This document shows positions 13,377 to 24,117 of a stretch of 64,000 nucleotides of DNA, in pieces. Each line of letters opens with the position of its first letter. Position 1 is the first letter of the stretch. The DNA lies in assembly GCA_013397865.1 (NCBI GenBank), contig VZTI01003805.1, positions 889,358 through 953,357 on the forward strand, written 5' to 3'. The position numbers and the translations under genes were made by a program. The notes beneath the pieces were generated by a model. The model saw only the letters and a program-made list of their open reading frames with translations, made no database searches and was not told the DNA's origin. Source of the DNA: Struthidea cinerea (lineage: Eukaryota > Chordata > Aves > Passeriformes > Corcoracidae).

Positions 13377-13835
13377 TTGTGCCACAATTGTTCTGGAGGG
13401 GTTGCAGGCAGTGGCACAGGTGTGAATGGGCAGTGCCAGCTGGTGGCAATTACCCAATTACCCATGGGGCTCCTGTCCTTGGGCGGGGCAGAGTTTCTTT
13501 GTCACACAGTGCGTGAGGAACCTCAGGGACCTGGACTTCTTTGCAGCATCTTGGGTGTGGGTGAGTCCTTATGTTTATTTTCTAGACTTTTCTTCCTTTG
13601 GGGAGCAGCAGCCCAAGATGGGGTGTGGGGTGAAGAGTTGGCCACATCACAGTGCCCAGGGGCTTGCTGGCTCCTGTTTGTGCCAGCAGCCCCCCAGTTC
13701 AGCCAGGCTGGGGGAATGCAGGGGAGGCTGGGCTGGGGGCAAGGGCAGGTCAGCTTGTGGGGAACCCCCAGACTTCATCAATTTTGTGTGAAGGTAAAGC
13801 TTGGGAGGAGTGTTTGTCCTCAGCATTCCCGCTGA
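13377..13835. other. GC-rich island with G runs and stop-poor frames
   Basis: GC content rises sharply compared with both flanks, with many GGGG and CCC runs. Overlapping + strand frames of 152, 121 and 69 codons are open at once, as expected when stop codons are rare in GC-rich DNA. The predicted peptides are rich in G, W, Q and L with no domain. CpG is rare (one gggcgggg at about 13481-13488), so this is not a typical CpG-island promoter. A short direct repeat of aattaccc lies near 13446-13463. Alternatives are a non-coding exon, a decayed G-rich minisatellite or a biased gene conversion hotspot. Confidence 0.55.
13710..13745 (+). other. canonical G-quadruplex motif
   Basis: Five guanine runs of three or more lie at 13710-13714, 13721-13724, 13730-13732, 13735-13739 and 13743-13745. 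The loops between them are 6, 5, 2 and 3 bases. This satisfies the standard G3+N1-7 pattern with one spare run. The motif is on the + strand. Whether it folds in the cell is not shown by sequence. Confidence 0.75.
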
Positions 13836-16800
13836 ACCTTTCTTTTAATCTGCTCTCTTAGTAAGTTGTTTCCCCATTAAAAAGCAGGGGAAAATCAAGC
13901 CTGCTGTATTATTTTAGCTGTACTATGAATGTAAAAGAAAAACTTTCATTGCATTTCGGGGAGCTTTAAATTTAACATAATTCTTACATGGTCATTTTAA
14001 AGACAAGAGAATGCTGTTCTTAAAAAGTAGTCAGTAGTAATATGTTAAGTGCAAAAGGGAGTCAAAGGGTGAAAGTGAGGGAAATTTAATGTGTGTCAGT
14101 TTTGTATTTTCTTTTTCATCCTTTTTCTTGGTTTGAGTTAGGTTGTTAAAAAGGGGGAAGGGAGTGGTTCTTGGAAAAAGCAGCACAGCTGTTTCATAGT
14201 AATGTTTTGTAGGTTATGAGAGAGTTCAATTTTAAAAGTTGCACAGGATTTTTTTACTTCCATTTCCTAAAGCTGTTATTAAAATGGATTAAGTGCTATA
14301 TTTGAACCTTTAAATGGCTTTGCAGGGAAATGTGTCATAACTCTGCACTTTCTGCAGGCTCTTCTTCATCTTGCCAGCCCTAGGTTATAGATGAACATAG
14401 TTTAAAGAGAAGAGCTGTGTGGTAGATTTTAAATACTTTCATCTTTAATGGAAGGAGGAGGGAAAACTGTTTAAAATGATCATAAAATTTTGAATGCTAT
14501 TTGCAGACCATTTAGTATGTTGATTTAGGCAACAACAAAAGCAGAGAGACAGCTTTGTAGGGGTGCTAAGAGACTGGAGTTTCCACACTGGTGTGTTGAA
14601 CCAGAGGCCTTTTGTGCATGCTGGAAAATTTAGCTTTTATATCTACCATGAGAAATTCTGTCTGTGGTTTCATGTGACCCTGATTTTGGTGGTGTTGCGA
14701 TACTGATAATGTGTAACAAAATTAGTGGTGAAATAATTATATTGGACTCGATGAGAAGGTACCCTGGAGTGCTCTGTGCTAATTCTTGTGCATATAGTGG
14801 ATGTATGTGTTGGCTTCATGGGATGCTGAAGCTGTTTGTGAAGAATTGATTGACAGCTTTGGACCTTGTTGGTGTTTTTCTTCACTGATGAAATTCAAAG
14901 CTGGGAAGTTCATGTATGTAAAACATTCTTTTTGGCAAGCATTCTTTGATCAACACTTAACTGAAGTTCAGGTAAATACATTTCACAGTCTGAATGCTTA
15001 AACATCTGCTAGGAGTGGTGGGTTTCTGGTTTTTTGTTTTTTTTTTAGAATAAGCCTGTAACCACCTGCAGTGATAAGCATGAGTAAATACCAATATTTA
15101 ATGTGAAAGTAGACAGATATTTAATATTTCAGTCAGCAGTCTTGTCTCTCTGCTAACTGCAGTGTTTGTTGGCCATCTTACATTCCCAGATCCATAGCTT
15201 GGTTTATATGACTGCATCTGGCATTTCCCCTTCTGTCTCTCATCTCTCTGCTTCAGTGATGAAAACTGATAACTTTAGAAGAGCAAGCTCTTGCTGCTTT
15301 GCTCTTTGATGTTCCTTTTGACTATTTGTTTCAATCTTGTTTGTACTGAGATATTTTTGCTGGAATGTGATGGCCTGCTATGTGTGTGGAGGTTTATGCA
15401 GAATAAATATAAAAGACATGCTCTGCTACATCCTCTGAATAATCTGACAACTGCTTCTAGGGTTTTTTGAACGTTAGGAATTTTGCAGCCCATGGTGTTG
15501 AACAGAAAAATGTAGGTGTTAATTTAAACGGAGTGTATCCAGTGCAGTGTTTCCCTTTAGAATCTGCAGTCGGGCAGTCCCACAGTAGCTCATTGGTTTG
15601 TTTCAAGATGTAGCATGCCTGAAGTTAGAGCCATCCCAGGATCCTTTAAATATGTCACAAAATCGAATTTTCCAGCTTTTCTGAGGAGATTCCTTATCCA
15701 AGACAATAGAAGTAGCTGAGAGTCAGGAACATGGGACAGTTTGGCATGTTGTTGTGCCACTGCCCAGGACAGTGTAGTCTGTCTCTGAGATGTGGGATCC
15801 CAAACACTCACCATCTCCTGGTGCAGACTCCTCTTCCAGCTGGGAGCCTGAGATCTGGGAACTCTGGCATGGGCTGAGCCAGCTCTGCTCAGCAGTGCTT
15901 TGTTTTGCCTGTGCCATAAGTTTTCTGTGGTTAAAATTAACGAAGTGCGCCTTAGAAACTTTTGTAAACATGGGTAAATCTGTGAGAGATCACCTTGGGC
16001 TCACGCTGCTGTTCCCTGGCAGAATCCCGTCTGTGTGGGCATTTGAGAGACGAGCTGGAGGAGGACTTGGAAGAGAGTAGGCTTCCTTGTCCCCAGTCAC
16101 AGCAGCAGTGAGGCTGGTGAAGGAACGCAGGAAGAAAATATTTGCATGTTTTCAGTTAGGGAGATTTAAAACCTCAGCAGTACTTCGAGGGATGGTATTG
16201 CCAACGAAGCCCAAAGGCTTCCTCTAAGAAACCTGAGTACAAACAGCTCAGCGTGTGGTTCATCAAGTGACTGAATGCCTAAAACCCCCTCCAGGTGCTT
16301 GGCTGTGGGCAGCAGGTGAGGAGCTGCTTTGCTTCCCTGCCCTGAGCTGGGTGTCGGAGTGGACAGAATATCCCGGTGAGAGAGGCATGGGCGGAGCTCT
16401 GCAGGTGCAGCCACAAATACAGCAAACTTCCTCTAGCGAGGAAGTGACTGCCTGGAGTGTGAGGTGAAGCTCAATGAAGGGCAGTGAAAGGAAAACATAC
16501 TCAGATTGCTATAAGCAAATACATAATTTCAGCTGGGAAAGAATAAAAGTTGGAATCTTTAGGATGAGAAGAAGAAAAACAACAAAATATATGAGGCTGC
16601 TGAGTTTTTAGAACATAGTGGCAATTTTTTACTTTTACAATGTGCAAAAAGTTATGATTGTGGTTGCAGGAACTGTGGAGAATTTGAGCACAACAGGTGT
16701 GGCAGCAAATGTTTGGGGTTTTTTAGGGGGTATCTTCTTCTAAGTCCTGTTCTGTAAATTAATCCTGGCACTACTTTAAGAAGAAACTCACCTTGAAAAA

Positions 16801-18377
16801 TAGGAAGGTTAACACAGAATGGAGTTTTAGGTTTCGTTCAGCTGTCCATAAGTGTGCTTTATGCAGTCCTAATGGAACATGTAACTGAACAATTAAGATG
16901 ATTAATTTTAATTATTTTATCTGTAACCTAACCCTTTTAATACACTTCTCTGCTAAAAGTACAGTGCTAATATCAGGAAGCAGTGTAAGAGGTATTATTT
17001 ATCTGTACATTTTTAATCCTATTGATTTTAATGCTTTACTATTAATCTCACAGAGAATAAATGTTGGACATGAAAATTCAGATGCTCCTATAGCAGTTCA
17101 GAATATACTTCATTAAAAAGAAAATATATCTGTATGGGCAAATTATACATATCTTAGCCACTTTAGGTTATTTTCCAAATAATGGATAATCAATTATTAA
17201 TTTTGTACTTGCGAGAGCCATTACAAATGTTAAATATGTAACAAAAGAACTAACAAGGATCCCAGAAATGTAATAGTTTGTCTTTTGTATGTTTAAATTA
17301 GGTGCAAAGGCAGTTCCTTAATAGTAAAAGTGGGTTCCCTGAAGTCTCTTTATGTCTTTATGGGTTTAGTTATTATTCAAGCCTTATTGATCTGAACAGA
17401 ATTATGTAAACACATTGTCTATTCTCCTTGAGCTATAGCACAGATTTACCCATATAATTCATAGTGCTGCTATGTGGTGCTTTAAAATTAGGGAGGAACA
17501 TTTACAAATTATCTTACAATTTGCATTCATTGAATTGCTAATGAAGTTTTATATAAATATTTAGTGTGGTGGTGTGCCATGAGTTGGGTGCCGGTGTTCC
17601 CCAGTGGAACAGAGGGGAATGCAGTTACCTGGGCCATCTTTGGGGTTTTTGCTTGCTTTTAGGGTAATAATACAGGGGTCATACAATACCCAGTTCCAAC
17701 CCCAGTATTTCTGCACATACCTCTACACTTGTGTGCCCTGGACATGCTTCATGTATCTGATACACACAATGATAGATTCATTCTGTTTCGAAGTCCTGGG
17801 GCAAAGTTTCACCAGGCAAACCATACACTGACTGATAATACTGTCATCCCCTCATGGGGTGTGAATTGGAACATGCTGACAGCTGGAGGTAGCCAGGGGT
17901 TTCAGTCCTTTCTGGTTTCAGAGATGTTCATGTTCAGAGATGTTCATGACACAACCACAGCTGAACTCCATCACTTGGTTCACTTCTGCTGTCCCAGGAA
18001 CCTGCCCTATAAACACAAATTTATTGCACTTTTCAGTGCTGAGGCTTGCAAGGATGTAGATGGTAGGCCAATTAAGCTCACTGTGCTGCTGTGTCACTGC
18101 AATTTTGGAAACTTCTTTTAACTACTTTGCAGAGGATGTACTCTTTAAATTGATGTTTATGTTTATCCCAGAGGTGGCTGCATTTCAGTGAAATGTAGCA
18201 TGATGCTGACATAATCCTTAATGATCTCTTAGAAGTACTTTGCTGCAGAGTCTTAACTTGTTTCAGATGATGTGAAAGGTGCCTCAGGTTAAAGCATCCT
18301 GTTGTCCTAACTTGTATTTACTTACTGTGTCCTTCTGCATCTTAGTTTTACTGTTTTAAATTCTAAAGCTTACCTAC
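13836..18377. other. non-coding stretch; one 130-codon open frame before an A tract
   Basis: No gene is recognised. A 130-codon + strand frame at 17729-18121 begins with TTG rather than ATG and has no recognisable domain. It ends about 260 bp before the A-rich tract at 18378. That order is what a retrocopy would show, but no AATAAA lies close before the A run and no parent gene is recognised. A 16-bp tandem duplication at 17917-17948 lies inside the frame. The 15.8-16.5 kb part is somewhat GC-richer. Confidence 0.6.
17917..17948. repeat. perfect 16-bp tandem duplication
   Basis: The unit ttcagagatgttcatg occurs at 17917-17932 and again without any change at 17933-17948. It is not a multiple of three and so shifts any reading frame that crosses it. 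This argues against the surrounding 130-codon frame being an old conserved coding region unless the duplication is very young. Confidence 0.95.
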
Positions 18378-18427
18378 AAAAAAAAAAAAAAACAAAAAAA
18401 AAAAAAACAAAAAAAAACAACAAAAAA
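18378..18427 (+). repeat. interrupted A-rich tract
   Basis: Runs of about 15, 14 and 9 adenines are separated by single cytosines, followed by caacaaaaaa. It could be the decayed poly(A) tail of a retrocopy inserted on the + strand or a simple A-rich repeat. No target-site duplication was found by eye. Its right side meets unique sequence at about 18428. Confidence 0.85.
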
Positions 18428-18740
18428 TCCCTAAGTATGTAAGCTTGGATTTTTGTATTCCTTTTAAAAATGTGTTACTGTTTTCTTCAGAGATGCTTTA
18501 TTGCACACACTTGATGTGATGACTTTACAGGAGTTGTGGCTGTACGTTGTCAAAATTGCTCGGAAATTAAATACATATACTGTTAATGTCAGGGAAAATA
18601 AGCAAGTGTTATGGACAGATCTGACTTCTAAAGTAGAAGGGACCTGAATGCTGTCCATCCTGCAAATATAATGTATCAGTGGTGAGGTTTTTAAAATGCT
18701 TTATAGTACTTCTTGTAGATCTCTTAAGGCATAGACTTAC

Positions 18741-18811
18741 CTGTGGGTCAAGCATTGGTAAACAGTTAGTGTAGACAGTTAGTACTGTGAGTTTAGAACA
18801 CAACAGAAATC
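18741..18811 (-). other. best candidate internal exon of the window (71 bp)
   Basis: On the - strand a strong acceptor (ctgcttttttcctcag) ends at 18812. The segment runs from 18811 to 18741 and is followed at once by a near-perfect donor, CACAG|gtaagtc. One frame is open across the segment, starting after two bases and ending exactly at a codon boundary before the donor. It contains the peptide SKLTVLTVYTN; the other two frames carry stops. The length of 71 bp is in the normal range for small internal exons. I do not recognise the peptide, and no neighbouring exon was identified, so coding status is unknown. A non-coding RNA exon or a chance pairing of splice signals are the alternatives. Confidence 0.3.
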
Positions 18812-21442
18812 CTGAGGAAAAAAGCAGTTGTTTATAACTGTTTTGTAAATCTTATAAAGGATGTTTATGCCGAAGAGCAGTTTTTGAAATGTCAGCATCT
18901 GCAGTGATTTTCTAGTGACATGGATGCTGCAAATTTCAGTCCACGGAGCACAAGACGTGGCCTCTCCTCTCCAGCTGGCTTGTCATGTAGCACTTGAAAA
19001 ATCAGTTTGATGTTGGTGTTTTATGCATCAACCCATGCTTTTGGTTTAGGTCCTTCTTTTCTTTTTGACAACATCAACACTTTGGGTGAAGTTTTCTTAT
19101 TTTTGCCAAACTATAGTTCTTGAGGACTTCCCCTGCCAAATGCAGAAAGAGGAGTATAAACATTTTCCTGTGTGTGCAGAAACCTAGAAATGGTTCCAAG
19201 TTTTATATTAACTTTAAAGAGATTCTGTGGAACTGAATATACTTCCATGCACACATCAAATGAAATGTGTGTATTTAAAATACTTCTAGGTTAGGAATAT
19301 TGCTTTCAGTGACAGCATCTTTCCTGGTTTTATTCTGGTTTTCCTGTTTTGTTTTGTTTTCCACTGGTCTTATGTAAAAATATGAAAATCACATTACTAT
19401 TTTATTTTTAATTGCAAATTATGTCCATGTTGACCATATTTGAAATTTATGAAATTAAATGATTGGAAGCATCTGGAGACTGTTACTCCACTGAAGTAGG
19501 AACTGCTGGTGAATGTTAGTTAAACCTTAAAAATAAAATCATCACTGTGGGTGTAGGGGTATTGTGGAATGCTTTGGCAATTTTTCACCTAAGGAAGCTC
19601 CAGCTATAAAGTAGGACCAAGCAGAGAAAAAAGGCTCAAAGTGGGTTTGAGAGGTTGTTTTCAGCTAAACCTAAAGAGAGAAGACACCTGTTCTACACTT
19701 CCATGATACTGGATGTGGAAGAGTAGAATTTATAACACAGAAAAGAATAGGGAAAATGCTCTGAGGTTCAAAACATGGGGAGATGAAGATACTGTTCTTC
19801 TTAACTTATTGTTATTCTCTGTTAGCATTTGATTTTAATGTTTCTAAATAGATGTAGACTCCTATGTCTTCCTTTTACTAATGTCTTAGCTGGGACCCTA
19901 ATTTGTGTTTACTGTTTCCAAGTTCTTCATGAATAAATTGATCTGCATGTCTTCTGTGATGAGAAAAACACGAAAAGGCAGTGCACACCTAGGTACATGT
20001 TGCCATGTCCTTTGCATAACAAAAACCATCCACTTTTAACCATTCCTGATGCTATTTGATGATAAGCCCTATAACAGAATTGACAGACTTCCTTCAAGGA
20101 GATGTATCATATTTTTCTTGCAGTATCTGGTGGGATAAAGGTTTTCTTTATTTTCTGTCAATTGTATGAATGTGACTCTGATCCTGCAGACAGTCTGAAT
20201 AGGTGGGGTTAGAAGAACATTTAGGCCAATTCCTTAGAATCTGAAAGTGACAGGTATGAAAGGGAAGGTCAGAGGCCTTTTGTGAAGCTGAAATGGTGAT
20301 GTTATTGTACACCCTGAGCATACTTTCAGTGTTTTGGGCTTAGTTATATTCTCTGTCTGAGGAAAGCTTTCAGCTAAATGCTTCACCCTACAAAAGGCTT
20401 TCATTTTTGCTCATATCTCTGCAAGTGGGAGCACAATTATAAGTTCACAGAATGGTTTTCTCAGTTGAAATAACTCTGCAGCACTAAAATTAATAAACAA
20501 ATTTTTATATTCATGACCTTAAAGTAAGCACAACCATAAGCCTTCAAAAATCAAATTTACCGAACTGATTAAAAAATTGGCGTTGGCCCTTATTTGAATC
20601 AAACATTAAAAACATAAGTGTGTCGCATTTTTTTTTGCACATTTGGTATTGGCTAAGGACAGAAGGCCATGAAATGGTGAAACCTTTTTCACGGTAATAT
20701 GTTCTTTAAAAGGCTCCATCATCTTCCAGGATTGATCCCAGTGTACACAGTCCACAGACTGGATGATGAAGCTTTGTAGATCAGGGATATGTTGATAATA
20801 GACCTTGGATTATTTAAGAGAGAATATCGGAACAGAACATTGCTGTGGGATAATGTCCTCCCACTGCTGGATGAATGTCTCAGCATCCCTTGGCACTCAT
20901 AGGAAATAAACATTGAGGTGAAGCAGGTGCATTTATTTTCAAAGTGAGAGTCATTTATCCTTCTAGAACACTGTATTTCAGGGACTCTGCTTCCATTATA
21001 ACAAACAGTTGATGATGGAAGACTTTGTCATTTGATGGATGTTGATATTGTAGAATGACAGGTGATCTTCATGTGACATTTATGCAAAATACACATAGGT
21101 GGTTAGAATAAGAGAAATGTTTCCTAATTGTCTTGGATGACAGATTTGCATTTTGCTTTTAGCCATTCCAAGGGACCTTATCATAATACAGACAATTTAA
21201 ATTTTATATACTTGTCACACTGATTGAAGTATAGTTACAGGAATAAACATTTTGTCATTTAGCTAACTAAAATATTTAATATAGCTGTAGCAGTAATAGA
21301 GATGTCCTATTAGAGCTGCAGTAGCAGCTTTCAGTAGTTTAAAAATGGCTTGAGCACTCACTTGATCCAAAATTGAACTTTAGCCTTCGTGAGTTTTGAA
21401 TCTGATTTCAGAGCTGGACAGGCCACATTCAGCTATATTATA
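18812..21442. other. non-coding stretch, nothing recognised
   Basis: AT-rich unique DNA. The longest open frames are about 64 codons. The block from about 21180 to 21320 is rich in TAAT, ATTTA and AGCTAA words and resembles a conserved non-coding element by composition only. No repeat family, RNA gene or transposon end was recognised. Confidence 0.65.
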
Positions 21443-21466
21443 TGTGTGTGTATATATATATATATA
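21443..21466. repeat. short compound TG/TA microsatellite
   Basis: Four TG units at 21443-21450 run directly into eight TA units at 21451-21466. Length polymorphism would be expected at such a site. Confidence 0.9.
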
Positions 21467-21589
21467 ATGTAAAATATCTATAGTATTAAATGATCTCCTA
21501 GGCAAAGCATGGTCTTAAGTGCTGTTGTCCCGTGGTAACAGAAGGTAGCTCACTGTAGGGCCTGTCCCAGGTCAAATCATAAGCTGAGT

Positions 21590-22017
21590 CCTCTCAGAAC
21601 AGCGTTTCTGGGCACTTGAAAGAGAAGAGGTGACTGTACACAGCCAGTGTGGGTTTATCAAGAGTCACTCCTGCCTCACCAGCCTCCCTGGTGTAAAATA
21701 ACTTGGTTTGTGGGCAGGCAGAGAGCAGTGGCTGCCATTGACCTGGCCTTTGGCAGGATGTGCCCCAGCCTTTCTCACAACACACTTGTGTCCGGGTTAG
21801 TGCTGCAGGCTGGATGAGTTAAGTGGGTATGGCCAGGCCTGGCACACGGATCAGGTCCGGGGTGTAGTGCCAGGGGTGACCTGGGACGTGTCCCCCGGCA
21901 CCAGAGCAGTGTGGGGCAGGCCCCGAGTGCACTCCCACGGAGCTTGCAGAGGAACCCAAACTGGAGGAAGCACTTGTGCTCAGGGCAGGGCTGTGTTTCA
22001 CAGCGACCGAGGCAGGC
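21590..22017 (+). mobile_element. CR1 LINE fragment, reverse transcriptase region, decayed
   Basis: This is the clearest transposon in the window. In the sense direction the sequence follows the reverse transcriptase part of CR1 ORF2. From 21651 it reads GFIKSHSCLTS, matching the family's GF.K..SCLTN block. From about 21731 it reads IDLAFGRM and then SHNTLVS, matching the YLDFSKAFD and VSHNIL blocks. A gtgtcccccgg word at 21888 falls where the family has GVPQGS. The words at about 21925-21965 match the part leading to the catalytic FADD motif, which itself is not preserved. The copy is broken by at least one frame change between the first two blocks, in-frame stops (taa after GVK) and deletions, and it lacks both element ends. 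It is a dead relic. Its GC content is much higher than the flanks, as expected for CR1. Confidence 0.88.
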
Positions 22018-23967
22018 TAGGTTTTCATACAGGGGTAACTTTCAAGATTTCAACACTGATTAAATGTTGAGCCTGTGAAAATTCTTTTTTACGTTTAAAA
22101 AGCTTAAAATATTACGTAAGTTTGATGGCATGCAAGTTGCTTTAGAAAGGCTACTTTTCAGCATTGTGTGTAATATACTGAAGCAAGATAACTTCACAAA
22201 ATAATTTTTCACTGAAAGCATATGGTCCTGCTTACCTTACAATGTTCTCCTAATTAACATGACCATAAAAAGATGACTTGAAATTTAGATAGTAACTCTG
22301 ATTGTTAAAATCCTAATTACAGTTCTGTTAACAACTGTAGTGTGGGTAATACTCTTTATTATTAGTTCCACATCTGAGAATCGGTTCATTCACTTTGAAG
22401 GCATTTACACATTAATTTCCATCCACTTTTTTGGAAGTGAATGTGTGTATTGACTAATGAGCCTGCTAAAGCATTTATGTAAGATAACCTGATACTGGAG
22501 TATCCATTTCTGCTTTCAGTCTCTGGAATATGGTGAGATTAGGAAAATAAACTAGGTTACCTGGTTTAAATGTGTAGATGTTGAAAATTAATTTACACTG
22601 TGTTGCATTAGAGAAACAGTATTGTTTAGGAGTGATAAACACTGAGTACAAATACACTTACAGAGCAAGGCAGTTGCAGGTAGCCTATGCCGCTGGCCAG
22701 CTAAGCATGGCTTGCAGTTTGAAGTGTACAGTGGCCAGTTCAAGCCCAAGGCTAGTGTATGATTGCAGGTATTTTTAATGAATTCCAAAGATACAGAAGA
22801 AAAAAGGAATTGCTGTTTGTAACAACAACTGACACAATCTATTTTGAGATAATAAAAAATGTTCCTTGTAGGGATGGTTGGCTGAGGGAGAGTTAATGGA
22901 GACAGTTATTTGAGAGGGGCCGGAGCTATTACTGGAGTCAAGCCTACTTCTTTTATGTGGAAAGAAGACAAATGCAGGAAAGAGGAGAGGACACCAATAA
23001 TAAAAGTGAAAAAAAATCCTTTTTGTTTGTTTGTTTTTCATTCAGCCTTTTGCTGTAGTACTGCCTCTGCAGAAACATGGGCTCAGCTCAAAGTCTTACC
23101 AGGAATTTTGTGACCTGACAAACTTGAATTAATGTCAAACTCTTTAGGTCAATGCTCTTGACTGCCTCATTGGTCACAGGCTCAGTGAAAAATGGTCTTG
23201 TCTGGATAAACCTGATACTAGCTAAGCAAAAGGCAACTAGAGGATAGCAGGAAAGAGAATAGGTAGAGAAAGAAAATGAACAAAAAAGGGAAGGTAAACC
23301 AAACCGATATTTTTAGGTCTGACTTAAAATTGTGATGAATATCTAATCTATTCACACAAGCGGTTTTGATCAGGGAAATATAAATTCAGGGGTGTTACGA
23401 AGAACCCAGCAAGACTAAGGGACTGGCAACTGTGCTGATAAGGCTTTCCAAATGATGCAAAAAAGAATGAATGTGTAAATTTCTTTGTGCCATCTTTGCA
23501 GATTGTGGTCCAGTGTCAGACCTAAATCCTAGATGCCAGTTTCAGATTTCCTGTTCTTTTGTTTAACACTGATTTTGGGGTTTCATCTCTGCAATACGTT
23601 TGTTGCTCGCATTTAACATAGTAACTTATGGGAATTTTGATCACTTTGTTGAATATGTTTTTGTGGTAATTATTGTGGTAAAGATTCCATAGCATAAGAT
23701 AACCAGGAGGAAACATGACTGAATTGGTTGAAATAAAAATATCAGTTTGTTTGTTTGGGGTTTTTTAAAATTTAAAATTAAGCTACAGGTACATAGTGAT
23801 ACTAGTGGAGGACAGCTGGCAGCAAAGATTAACTTTGCTTTGGAGTTTTGGGTCATAAATTCCTATATTGTGTACGGATTTGCATCACTGGGATAGCACC
23901 TGGGTACTCAGTGGATATAATCAGTAATAAGGGATTAATAAAGAGGATGTGCCTTTTGTAAATATAT
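22018..23967. other. non-coding stretch with a TTTG run
   Basis: AT-rich unique sequence. A (TTTG)3 run sits at 23021-23037. Open frames reach 88 codons (- strand, 23041-22775) without a domain. Possible - strand donors such as GTAAG|gtaagc near 22232 and TCCTG|gtaaga near 23097 have no convincing partner acceptor at exon distance. Confidence 0.6.
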
Positions 23968-24117
23968 TCAGTGCCCCCTCCTGAGCAGAAACTGTTCCTT
24001 TCTCTTCGTCTTCTCAATCTCAGTGATTGTCGTTTTGTGAGATCCTTTATTCTGGGCTCCAGTGCCACTGAAAAGCAGACAGTGTTTAATGACCTTCTGC
24101 ATCAGTGGTTTCATCTC
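23968..24117 (-). other. exon-like open segment after a consensus acceptor
   Basis: On the - strand the run ttctaatttttcag combines a plausible branch-point-like ctaat, pyrimidines and AG just before position 24117. The frame starting exactly there (EMKPLMQKVIKHC...) stays open for 49 codons, through TTITEIEKTKRKEQ, to a TGA at 23968. This is a mixed, lysine-rich, coding-like composition. The open frame also extends upstream of the acceptor to 24243, which weakens the splice argument. No polyadenylation signal is evident close downstream. I do not recognise the peptide. It could be a terminal exon, a pseudogene remnant or a chance frame. Confidence 0.18.

Noticed and set aside
13377..13835. 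152-codon + strand frame as a gene
   Set aside because: Several frames are open together in GC-rich DNA, and the peptide is low-complexity without a domain.
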